From the NCBI GenBank assembly GCA_964631125.1, contig CAZVYN010000013.1, forward strand, positions 1 through 64,000: a DNA stretch of 64,000 nucleotides, given 5' to 3'. This DNA is from CAZVYN01 sp964631125 (lineage in GTDB: Bacteria; Eisenbacteria; RBG-16-71-46; CAIMUX01). This document shows positions 1-7,524 of this stretch, one piece after another. The notes beneath the pieces were generated by a model. The model was not told where the DNA came from. It worked only from the letters and a program-made list of their open reading frames with translations, and did not search any database. The translations under genes and the position numbers were made by a program. Position 1 is the first letter of the stretch, and every line of letters begins with the position of its first letter.

Positions 1-45
1 CTGCAGAAGTGGATGCCGGAAGCGCTCTCCTACTACCAGAAGTGA
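1..45 (+). CDS. 3' end of an upstream gene (partial)
   Basis: Frame 1 reads LQKWMPEALSYYQK and then a TGA stop at 43-45, so the window opens inside the last codons of a plus-strand gene. Too little remains to name a family. Its stop overlaps a GTG codon at 42-44 that begins the next gene, the GTGA overlap typical of translational coupling, which supports this short tail being real coding sequence and the two genes sharing a transcript. Confidence 0.55.
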   Translation: MQKWMPEALSYYQK

Positions 46-1241
46 GCGCGCACGCCGGCCGGGGTTCGCTGCTCGGGTGGACCGCGCTCCTCGCGGTCGC
101 CCTCGCGCTCCCTTGGTTGGCGGGTCTCGTCCCGGGCGCCGTCGAACAGTTCTATGCCGGCTGGTTGTTTCCGCGCATCGCCGCGTTCCTCGCCTGGGGA
201 ACGCGGCGTTTTTCCAGCAGCGTGGCGGAGTTCCTGTTGCTCGTCCTCGCCGGCATCGCGGCGGTCCGGCTGCTGCGCGCGGTCGACGGACGTCTCCGTC
301 GCGCAGCGCTCCAGGAGGCGCCCCGCGTGCGCGGCGCCTCCTGGCTCCAACGGCTGACCGGCCTCATCCGGTTTGCCGCGCTCGCGGCCCTGGCGTTCCA
401 TCTGCTCTGGGGACTCAACTACGCACGCACGCCTCTCCGGGAACGGCTGGGCTGGAGCGAGCCTTTGCGCGACGCCGCGGCGTTGGCCGACGTGGTGCGT
501 CGGCTGGCGGTCGAGGCCAACGCGTCGTACCGCGAAGCGATCGTCGAAGCCGAAATCGACTCGGCTCGATTCGTCGGTCCCGACTCGATCCCGACCGCCG
601 TCGGCTCGCGCTGCTCGCTGCCGCGCACCGTCATCGCGCAGGAGTTGGCGCAGGCGCACGCCAGGATCACGCCGTCGATCGCCGCGATCGACTTCGCGCC
701 GCCGCGCTTCCCGCCTCTGGCCAGCAGTTGGATGACGCGCGCCGGAATCGGCGGCATCTATATTCCTTTCACCGGCGAGCCGCACGTGAACCGCGAGCCG
801 CCCGACGCCGCCCTCCCGTTCACGATGGCGCACGAGATGGCGCACCAACGCGGCGTCGCGCCGGAAGACGAGGCCAACTTCATCGCGTGGCTCGCCTGTC
901 GCGGCGCCGGCTCGCCCGCCATCCGCTACAGCGCGGCGCTCCACGCCTACGGTTCCGCCCTGCGCGCCTACCATCGCGTCGCGCCCGACTCCGCGGTCGC
1001 GCTTTCGCGGCGCGCGCTCGACCGCGGACCGCGGGCCGATCGACGTGCGATCCGCGACTTCTGGGATCGCCATGAGGGCGCCACCGCGGAGGTCGCGTCG
1101 CGGCTGAACGACGCCTACCTGAAGACGAACGCGCAGACCGCGGGGATCGAGAGTTATGGGCTGATGGTCGACCTGTTGCTCGCCTGCGCGCAGTCGGGGC
1201 GTTGGGAGACGATCGCGCTTCCCGTGGGACCTTCGGAGTAA
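42..1241 (+). CDS. DUF3810 family membrane protein with an HExxH motif
   Basis: A protein of 399 residues if it begins at GTG 42, which overlaps the upstream stop; a GTG at 9 is also open but lies deep in the previous gene. The N-terminal third has hydrophobic segments at about residues 9-28, 58-78 and 106-126. The soluble remainder carries HEMAHQRG near residue 264, a zincin-type HExxH. This layout, and the sequence around the HExxH followed by 'EANFIAWLAC', matches DUF3810, a family of unknown function. Metallopeptidase activity at the membrane is inference from the motif. The coupled start puts it in an operon with the truncated upstream gene. Confidence 0.75.
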   Translation: MSAHAGRGSLLGWTALLAVALALPWLAGLVPGAVEQFYAGWLFPRIAAFLAWGTRRFSSSVAEFLLLVLAGIAAVRLLRAVDGRLRRAALQEAPRVRGASWLQRLTGLIRFAALAALAFHLLWGLNYARTPLRERLGWSEPLRDAAALADVVRRLAVEANASYREAIVEAEIDSARFVGPDSIPTAVGSRCSLPRTVIAQELAQAHARITPSIAAIDFAPPRFPPLASSWMTRAGIGGIYIPFTGEPHVNREPPDAALPFTMAHEMAHQRGVAPEDEANFIAWLACRGAGSPAIRYSAALHAYGSALRAYHRVAPDSAVALSRRALDRGPRADRRAIRDFWDRHEGATAEVASRLNDAYLKTNAQTAGIESYGLMVDLLLACAQSGRWETIALPVGPSE

Positions 1242-1267
1242 GCAATCGCCTTCGCGCGTGCGTCCTG

Positions 1268-1287
1268 CTCCCCGACGCTCCGGGGAG
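1268..1287. terminator. Short GC-rich hairpin between DUF3810 and the RnfD/DUF2330 gene
   Basis: A 7-bp perfect stem (CTCCCCG/CGGGGAG) with a 6-base loop lies in the 75-base gap. No T-run follows, so it may be a weak terminator, a leader structure or chance in GC-rich DNA. A GGGAGGA ribosome-binding site for the next gene lies just downstream. Confidence 0.25.
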
Positions 1288-1316
1288 GTCCGGGGCTCGC
1301 GCTGAAGGGAGGACCG

Positions 1317-3566
1317 ATGGCGCGACCTGCCTGGCTCATCCGACTGCTGCGAGATCCGCGTCACTACCAGATCGCCTGTCTCGGCTCGCTGCTCGTCTAC
1401 GGCGTGACGCGTCTCCACCTCGAAGTGGTCCCGTCGATCGCCTCCATCCTCTTGGCGACGGCGCTGGGGACACAGTGGCTGCTGACGCGCGCGCACGGTC
1501 AAGCGCGCTTCGAGCCGCGGAGCGCGCTCATCTCCGGACTTTCCCTCTGCCTCTTGCTGCGCACGAACGAACCGCTGTGGGCGATCGGTCTCGCCTTCGC
1601 CGCGATCGCGAGCAAATTCTGGCTGCGCGTGGGAGACAAGCATCTCTTCAACCCGACCAACTTCGCCATCGTGCTCGGGCTGCTCCTGACCGAGCGGGTC
1701 TGGGTCTCGCCAGGCCAGTGGGGCAGCCTCGCCTTCTTCGCGCTCGCCGTGGCGGCCGGCGGATCGCTCGTCGTCACCCGCGCGGCGCGCGCCGACGTCT
1801 CACTCGCCTTCCTCGCGGCCTGGGCCTCGGTCCTCTTCGGTCGCATGCTCTGGCTCGGGACGAAGCCGACGATCCCGCTCCATCAACTGGAGAACGGCGC
1901 GCTGCTCATCTTCACCTTCTTCATGATCTCGGATCCGAAGACAACGCCGAACTCGCGTCTCGGCCGGATCCTCTTCGCCTGCCTGGTCGCGGCGGGCGCT
2001 GGTTTCGTGCAGTTCGGTCTCTTCCGCACCAACGGTCTGCTCTGGTCGCTCGCCGTCTGCTCTGTTCTCGTCCCTCTCATCGATCGCCTTCTCCCTGCGG
2101 ACCGCTACGTCTGGTCGGGCGATCGTCCGTTGTCCGCAACCCCGGAGGTCGCCGTGTCTCCTCTGTCGTATGCACGCTCCCGCGGATCGGCCCGCCAGCG
2201 CCGTTCCGTCGGCGCCATCCTTCTGCTCGCCGCACTGTTCCCGTTGGCGCCGAGCAGCGCGCTCGCCTTCTGCGGGTTCTACGTCGGCAAAGCCGATACG
2301 AAGCTCTTCAACCAAGCCTCACAAGTCGTGCTCGTGCGGGATGGCGACCGCACGGTCATGACGATGATGAACGACTACCGCGGCGATCTGACCGAGTTCG
2401 CGATCGTCGTGCCGACGCCGACCTTCCTGGAAGAGGGACAGATCCACGTGACCGAAGCGGCCATCGTGGAACATCTCGACGCCTACACGGCGCCGCGGCT
2501 GGTGGAATACTTCGACGAGGATCCCTGTTCGCCGAGGGTCCGCGCCGAGGCCCAGTTGTCCACGTGGGGCGCGATGAAATCGACCGACCAAGCGGGTCGC
2601 GCCAACGCGCTCGGCGTCACGATCGAGGCCCGCTACACGGTCGGCGAGTACGACATCTTGATCCTCTCGGCGCGGGAGAGCGACGGACTCGAAACATGGC
2701 TGCGCGAGAACGGCTACAAGGTCCCGGAAGGCGCGTCGCGTGTCCTCGGGAGTTACCTGAAGCAGGGCATGCGTTTCTTCGTCGCGAAGGTGAACTTGGC
2801 CGAGATGGATCGCCTCGGCTTCGCCAACCTCCGGCCGCTACAGATCGCCTATGAGCACGCCCGTTTCATGCTGCCGATTCGGCTGGGCATCGTGAACGCC
2901 GACGGGGCGCAGGAACTCTTCGTCTACGCGCTGACCCGCACCGGTCGCGTCGAGACGACGAACTACCGCACGGTGCGCCTTCCGAGCGACGCCGAGATCC
3001 CGATCTACGTGAAGGAAGAGTTCTCCGACTTCTATCGCGCCATGTTCACGCGCCAGGTCGAGAAGGAAGGGATGCGAACCGTCTTCCTGGAATACGCCTG
3101 GGACATGGGGTGGTGCGATCCCTGCGCCGCCGATCCGCTCACGAACGCGGAACTACAGGAGCTCGGCGTCTTCTGGTTGGACGACGGCGGACAAGGATCC
3201 CAGCGCGCGCCTCGGCCGATGCCGCCGAATCCAGGCGGCGCAAGCGACGTGTTCGTCTCCCGACTGCATGTGCGCTACGACGCCGCGCACTTCCCCGAGG
3301 ATCTCGTCTTCCAGGAGACGGGCGATCGCACGAATTTCCAGGGGCGGTACATCCTGCGTCACCCCTACACCGGACGTTGCGATTGTCCCGAAGGGGATCG
3401 CTACCGGACCGAGCTGCGCCATCGGATGGCGCGCGAGGCGGAGACATTGGCGTCGTTGACCGGATGGGACATCGGCGAGATCCACCGGAAGTCGGGCTAT
3501 CCGCCGAACTGGATCCAGGAGCCGCGTTCCGATCCGATCTGGTGGAAGAAGCTCTGGGCGCGCTGA
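1317..3566 (+). CDS. RnfD/NqrB-like membrane domain fused to DUF2330 protein
   Basis: Continuous 749-residue frame starting at ATG 1317 behind GGGAGGA. Residues about 15-265 hold several membrane helices and resemble RnfD/NqrB-type subunits ('KHLFNPTNFAI' near 105-115; 'FFMISDPKTTP' near 200). At about residue 295-320 a second signal-peptide-like segment ends ALA-FCGFYVG. The rest is a DUF2330 domain ('MTMMNDYRGDLTEFAIVVPTPT'-type start, split here as MTMMNDYRG and DLTEFAIVVPTPT). The two families are normally separate proteins. An in-frame GTG at 2154 has GGAGG 5 bases upstream and would yield the DUF2330 part alone with its own signal peptide. So this is either a true fusion or two products from one frame. 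Electron-transport function of the N-terminal part is inferred from similarity only. Confidence 0.75.
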   Translation: MARPAWLIRLLRDPRHYQIACLGSLLVYGVTRLHLEVVPSIASILLATALGTQWLLTRAHGQARFEPRSALISGLSLCLLLRTNEPLWAIGLAFAAIASKFWLRVGDKHLFNPTNFAIVLGLLLTERVWVSPGQWGSLAFFALAVAAGGSLVVTRAARADVSLAFLAAWASVLFGRMLWLGTKPTIPLHQLENGALLIFTFFMISDPKTTPNSRLGRILFACLVAAGAGFVQFGLFRTNGLLWSLAVCSVLVPLIDRLLPADRYVWSGDRPLSATPEVAVSPLSYARSRGSARQRRSVGAILLLAALFPLAPSSALAFCGFYVGKADTKLFNQASQVVLVRDGDRTVMTMMNDYRGDLTEFAIVVPTPTFLEEGQIHVTEAAIVEHLDAYTAPRLVEYFDEDPCSPRVRAEAQLSTWGAMKSTDQAGRANALGVTIEARYTVGEYDILILSARESDGLETWLRENGYKVPEGASRVLGSYLKQGMRFFVAKVNLAEMDRLGFANLRPLQIAYEHARFMLPIRLGIVNADGAQELFVYALTRTGRVETTNYRTVRLPSDAEIPIYVKEEFSDFYRAMFTRQVEKEGMRTVFLEYAWDMGWCDPCAADPLTNAELQELGVFWLDDGGQGSQRAPRPMPPNPGGASDVFVSRLHVRYDAAHFPEDLVFQETGDRTNFQGRYILRHPYTGRCDCPEGDRYRTELRHRMAREAETLASLTGWDIGEIHRKSGYPPNWIQEPRSDPIWWKKLWAR

Positions 3567-3588
3567 GATTGCTGCGCGCGCGTGGTGA

Positions 3589-5754
3589 TCAGCGCGACCG
3601 GAGCGCGCGCCGTCGCTCACGAAACTTCGTTTCGTTCGGATACTCCGCGGCGAGCTTCGAGAGGATCGAGGCCGCCGCGTCCGTGACGCCTCGCTCGATC
3701 AGCACTTCCGCCAGCGTATCGAGCGGATACCGCTGCAGTTCGGGGGACGCGGCCGCGACCGAAGCTCGGGCGGCGAGCTCGGCCTCTCCCAAGAGAGCAT
3801 CGCGCTCCATTCGGCCCGGTTGCGCGCGAACGAGCTGGAGCAGCGACCAGGCCAAGTAGTTCTGCGCCGACCAATCGGGCTGCTGCTCCACGACGACGCG
3901 GTAGTTCTCCACCGCGTCGCTCCACTGCTCGAGCCGCACGAGCGAGGGACCCATCTCGGCGCGCGCGGCGATGAGCTGCGGATTCTCCCGCACCACTCGC
4001 GCGTAGTGCGAGACCGCGTCACGGTCGCGTCTTTGTCCGCTGGCCACGCGACCCAAGACCAGCTCGAGCGGCAGGTAGTCCGCGTCCAGCGACATGCCTT
4101 CGTCCGCGAGCTGTTTCGCCTCGTCCAGTCGTCCCTCGCGCTGCGCCAGGTCCGCCAAGACGAAGCGGGACTTCGCATCGACCGGCACGATCTCGCGCAA
4201 GCGGAGCGCGTGGCGCCGCGCCAGCTCCCACTCGCCGCGGTCGTAGTAGATCGACATGAGGCACGAGTGGGTCGCGCCGAAGCCGTCGAAGATCGTGAGC
4301 GCGCGCTGCAGCGGCTCGATCGCCTCGTCGGGTCGGCCGTCGTTCATGAGCGACTCTCCCAGTCCGGTCCAGACGCGGAAACTCTTCGGCTGGTCTTTCG
4401 TGGCTCGCTCGAAGAGCGACAGGTTCGTCCGCCACGCTTCGGTGCGCGCCTGTCCCACCCGCACGCCGAGTCCCGACAAGACAAGCAGGAGCGCGCCGAC
4501 GCCACCGAGGACCCAGAGGCTGCGCGCCGCACGCGCGAGAGCGGCGAGTCCCGCGGCGAGGAGGAGCGCCAGTCCGAGCGCGGGCAGGTAGCTCAGTCGC
4601 TCCGCGAAGAGCGTTCCCAGCAAGACGAACAGATTGGAGACGGCCAGCAGCGTGAGCACGGCCCAGCCGGCGCCCGACGCGGCCACACGAGCGAGCGGAT
4701 CGGCGCTCCGCACGCCGCGCGCCCACACGACGAGACCGACGACGACGAGCGCGAGTCCGATCCATGGCCCGAGCGAACCGAAGCCGATCGGCTCGAGCGC
4801 TCCGTACGAATAGTCAGGCGTGAGCAGACTCGGCCAGACGAAGAGCCCGACATACTTCGCGAACACGGCCAGCGCGGTTGCGACGCGTGGAATCAGCGGC
4901 GAGCCGACCAGCGGATTGTCGGCAAAGGCGAGGATCGGCGCCGGCGTGTCGCGCAGCACCCAAGCTCGCAGGGCGAAGGCGAAGAGCACGCCCGGCGCCA
5001 GCGGCAACGCAGCTTGGAGCCCGCCGGCCAACACCTCGCCCCAAGAGCGACGCCCGGCGCGAGACCCAGACAGCGCCGCGCGGGCCGGCAGGTCGGCCGC
5101 ACCGAGGATCGCCGCGAGGAACGGCAAGAGGAATGCGCTCTCCTTGGCCAGGCAGGCCGCAGCGGCGGCGAGGGTCGCCATCCCCCATGCGGCCATCGCG
5201 AGCGCCGGACTCCGCGCCATCCATACGACTCTCGCCGCCAGCAGAGCCAGCAGCCCCAATCCGGTCGCGAGCAGCTCCGCGCGGCCGACGACAGCCAGCA
5301 CCACCTCGCTATGCATCGGATGGAGCGCCCAGATCAGCCCCACGAGGAACGCCGCGATCCAGGCGGCGCGATTCTGGTTCGCGCGCGCGGACGATCCCCC
5401 GCGCGGCGCGGCCATCAGGAGCAGGCCGACGCACAGGTACGCGAGCGCGCTGACCGCGCCATGCGCGAGCACGTTGGTCCGGTGGAAGGCCGAGGGCGCG
5501 CCGCTCGAGCCTTTCCACTCGTACGCGAACGCCGTCAGCGTGAGCGGCCGATAGAGACGGGACGGCAGTTCAGGCCGGTTCCAGTACTCGGTCCGCCAGA
5601 TCTCGCTCACCCGCTCGACCGAGTGGAGGCGCTCGTTCTCCTCGATCGCGATCCGGTCGTCGTAGACGAAGCCGTTGCGGAGCGACCCGTGATACGGGAG
5701 CCACGGGGCCAGGAGAACGACGAGACCGCCGAGGAGGAGCGCCACGCGTGACAT
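3589..5754 (-). CDS. TMTC-like multi-spanning membrane protein with TPR repeats
   Basis: 721 residues from ATG 5754, preceded by GGAAGGA; longer in-frame extensions would run into the divergent gene and are not used. The N-terminal two-thirds is strongly hydrophobic (about ten helices). The first periplasmic loop carries 'YDDRIAIEENERLH' (acidic pair at 32-33), followed by 'RLYRPLTLTAFAYE' and 'WALHPMHSEVV', hallmarks of the bacterial relatives of TMTC protein O-mannosyltransferases (GT-C fold). The C-terminal 250 residues form tetratricopeptide repeats, probably in the periplasm. Glycosyl transfer to exported proteins is a family-based guess; the substrate is unknown. It converges on the DUF2330 gene with only 22 bases between stops. 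Confidence 0.8.
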   Translation of the reverse strand: MSRVALLLGGLVVLLAPWLPYHGSLRNGFVYDDRIAIEENERLHSVERVSEIWRTEYWNRPELPSRLYRPLTLTAFAYEWKGSSGAPSAFHRTNVLAHGAVSALAYLCVGLLLMAAPRGGSSARANQNRAAWIAAFLVGLIWALHPMHSEVVLAVVGRAELLATGLGLLALLAARVVWMARSPALAMAAWGMATLAAAAACLAKESAFLLPFLAAILGAADLPARAALSGSRAGRRSWGEVLAGGLQAALPLAPGVLFAFALRAWVLRDTPAPILAFADNPLVGSPLIPRVATALAVFAKYVGLFVWPSLLTPDYSYGALEPIGFGSLGPWIGLALVVVGLVVWARGVRSADPLARVAASGAGWAVLTLLAVSNLFVLLGTLFAERLSYLPALGLALLLAAGLAALARAARSLWVLGGVGALLLVLSGLGVRVGQARTEAWRTNLSLFERATKDQPKSFRVWTGLGESLMNDGRPDEAIEPLQRALTIFDGFGATHSCLMSIYYDRGEWELARRHALRLREIVPVDAKSRFVLADLAQREGRLDEAKQLADEGMSLDADYLPLELVLGRVASGQRRDRDAVSHYARVVRENPQLIAARAEMGPSLVRLEQWSDAVENYRVVVEQQPDWSAQNYLAWSLLQLVRAQPGRMERDALLGEAELAARASVAAASPELQRYPLDTLAEVLIERGVTDAAASILSKLAAEYPNETKFRERRRALRSR

Positions 5755-5997
5755 CGCGTCGCATCCTTCCCGGAGGCGGGCGTCGGCGGCAAGCGGAATC
5801 CTCCCACGCGCGCTGGCTGGTCGTTTGCGAGTCACGTGCGAGCCGCTCGAGAGCCGCTTGCGAGCGGTCGTTCGTCGTCTTAGCATCCCCCGCGCACTGC
5901 CTCGTTCGGCCCGGGGATCCCACGGGGTGCTTGTGCACACGATCGAAGGCGGCCAGAGCGTCGTGTGCCTCCACCCCGGCCGCCCGAGGAGCCATCG

Positions 5998-7188
5998 ATG
6001 GCGAAGCCTGCGGCGAAGAAGTCCGCATCGAAGAACCCGGTCGCGAAGAAGAGCGCTCCGAAGGGGCTTCCGGTCGTGCTGGTCGGAACGCGCAAGGGCG
6101 CCTTCGTCCTGACGGGCGATGCGAACCGTCGGAAGTGGCAGGTGACTGGCCCGCACTTCCTCGGCAATGTCATCCAGCATTTCCTGCTCGATCCGCGGGA
6201 TCAGCGCACGCTTTTGATCGCGGCGAAGACCGGCCACCTCGGCCCGACCGTCTTCCGCTCCACCGATTGGGGCAAGCGCTGGAAGGAGGCGTCGCGCCCG
6301 CCCGCTTTCCCGAAGGCGGCCGAAGGAGAGACGGGCCGCGCCGTGAAGAGCGTCTTCTGGTTGACCCCGGGACTCAGCTCGCAGCCGAAGGTCTGGTACG
6401 CCGGAACTTCACCCGACGGACTCTTCCGTTGCGATGACGGCGGTGACACCTGGGACGAGGTGAAGGGATTCAACGACCATCCGCTGCGCCAGACCTGGAT
6501 GAAAGACGGCGGCTCGGCGGATGGCCTCCTCACCCATTCGATCGCGATCGACCCGCGCGATGCGAAGCACATCTACCTGAGCATCTCGACCGGCGGGACG
6601 TTCGAGAGCCGCGATGGGGGCGCCGACTGGGCTCCGCTCAATCGCGGCGTCGTAGCCGACTTCATCCCGCTGAAGGATCCAGAGTGGGGACACGATCCGC
6701 ACCTCTTCGTGATGCACCCGGCCGACCCCGATCGCCTCTACCAGCAGAATCACTGTGGCATCTATCGCCTCGACCGCGCGAAGGGCGAGACATGGACGCG
6801 CATCGGCGCGAACATGCCGAAGAAGGTCGGCGACATCGGCTTCCCTCTCGTTGTGCATCCCCGCAACGTCGACACCGCGTGGGTCTTCCCGATGGACGGC
6901 ACGAGCGTCTGGCCGCGCACGAGTCCCGAGGGGAAGCCGGCCTGCTATGTGACGCGCAACGGAGGCAAATCTTGGCAGCGGCAGGACCGCGGACTTCCCC
7001 AGGAGCACGCCTACTGGACCGTGATGCGTCAATCGATGTGCGACGACGGCCGCGATCCGCTCGGCCTCTATCTGGGCAACACTGCGGGCGAGGTTTGGAT
7101 GAGCCGCGACGAGGGCGAGAAGTGGGAGAACATCGCGCGTCACCTGCCGGAGATCTATTCGGTCGCCACCGGCGTGAGGGCGAAGTAA
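5998..7188 (+). CDS. BNR/YVTN-type beta-propeller repeat protein
   Basis: 396 residues from ATG 5998, with GAGGA 8 bases upstream; an ATG at 5965 is possible but lacks a good ribosome-binding site. The first 22 residues are a Lys/Ala-rich tail (PAAKKSASK...), then 'VGTRKGAFVLTG' opens a propeller with Asp-box-like blades: 'FRSTDWGKRW', 'FRCDDGGDTW', 'ESRDGGADW', 'VTRNGGKSW', 'MSRDEGEKW'. No signal peptide is evident, so a cytoplasmic location is likely. Related proteins are annotated as WD40/YVTN/BNR-like or exo-alpha-sialidase-like, usually without known substrate. The MoaD-like gene begins 3 bases after its stop, implying co-transcription. Confidence 0.8.
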   Translation: MAKPAAKKSASKNPVAKKSAPKGLPVVLVGTRKGAFVLTGDANRRKWQVTGPHFLGNVIQHFLLDPRDQRTLLIAAKTGHLGPTVFRSTDWGKRWKEASRPPAFPKAAEGETGRAVKSVFWLTPGLSSQPKVWYAGTSPDGLFRCDDGGDTWDEVKGFNDHPLRQTWMKDGGSADGLLTHSIAIDPRDAKHIYLSISTGGTFESRDGGADWAPLNRGVVADFIPLKDPEWGHDPHLFVMHPADPDRLYQQNHCGIYRLDRAKGETWTRIGANMPKKVGDIGFPLVVHPRNVDTAWVFPMDGTSVWPRTSPEGKPACYVTRNGGKSWQRQDRGLPQEHAYWTVMRQSMCDDGRDPLGLYLGNTAGEVWMSRDEGEKWENIARHLPEIYSVATGVRAK

Positions 7189-7191
7189 GCC

Positions 7192-7452
7192 ATGAAAGTG
7201 CTGATTCCATCGCCGCTGCGGTCGTACACGGGAGGCCGCAGCGAAGTGGAAGGCGCGGGCGCCACGGTGGTCGAGGTCCTCGACGACCTCGACCGTCGTC
7301 ACCCAGGATTGAAGTTCCGCATGGTGGACGAGCAGGGCCAAGTCCGTGAACACATGCGCGTCTTCGTCAACGGCGAGAGTTGCCGATCACTCGAAGACCT
7401 CGTCGGTCCCACCGACGAGGTCTTCATTGTCCAGGCGTTGAGTGGTGGTTGA
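7192..7452 (+). CDS. MoaD/ThiS-family ubiquitin-like sulfur carrier
   Basis: An 86-residue beta-grasp protein ending ALSGG, the C-terminal Gly-Gly that is adenylated and thiocarboxylated in MoaD/ThiS proteins. The core 'VVEVLDDLDRRHPGLKFRMVDEQ' region (cited here in part) and 'VFVNGE' fit the fold. It may supply sulfur for molybdopterin, thiamine or a secondary metabolite. The moeA-moaC-mobA operon 6 kb away fits a molybdenum-cofactor role, but coupling to the BNR gene is common for MoaD-like proteins of unknown target. ATG start; no adjacent E1-like or MoaE gene is visible. Confidence 0.8.
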   Translation: MKVLIPSPLRSYTGGRSEVEGAGATVVEVLDDLDRRHPGLKFRMVDEQGQVREHMRVFVNGESCRSLEDLVGPTDEVFIVQALSGG

Positions 7453-7480
7453 CCGGGCATTTGCTCCGCAAATGCCCGGT
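7452..7480. terminator. Hairpin terminator between convergent genes
   Basis: A perfect 13-bp stem (ACCGGGCATTTGC with its complement) and a 3-base TCC loop begin at the last base of the MoaD-like stop codon. It lies between convergent genes and could serve both strands. The plus-strand tail is C/T-rich rather than a clean T-run. Confidence 0.6.
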
Positions 7481-7524
7481 CCCCTCTCTCACTCCCGTCT
7501 CCCCTTCTAACCACCCTTGGCGCT

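Noticed and set aside
33..1643. 536-codon minus-strand open frame across DUF3810 and the next gene
   Set aside because: Spans two real plus-strand genes and an intergenic hairpin; composition is typical of antisense frames.
3820..5751. 643-codon plus-strand open frame opposite the TMTC-like gene
   Set aside because: Mirror-frame artefact; translation is Arg/Glu/Gln-rich with no recognisable motif, while the minus strand shows clear helices and TPRs.
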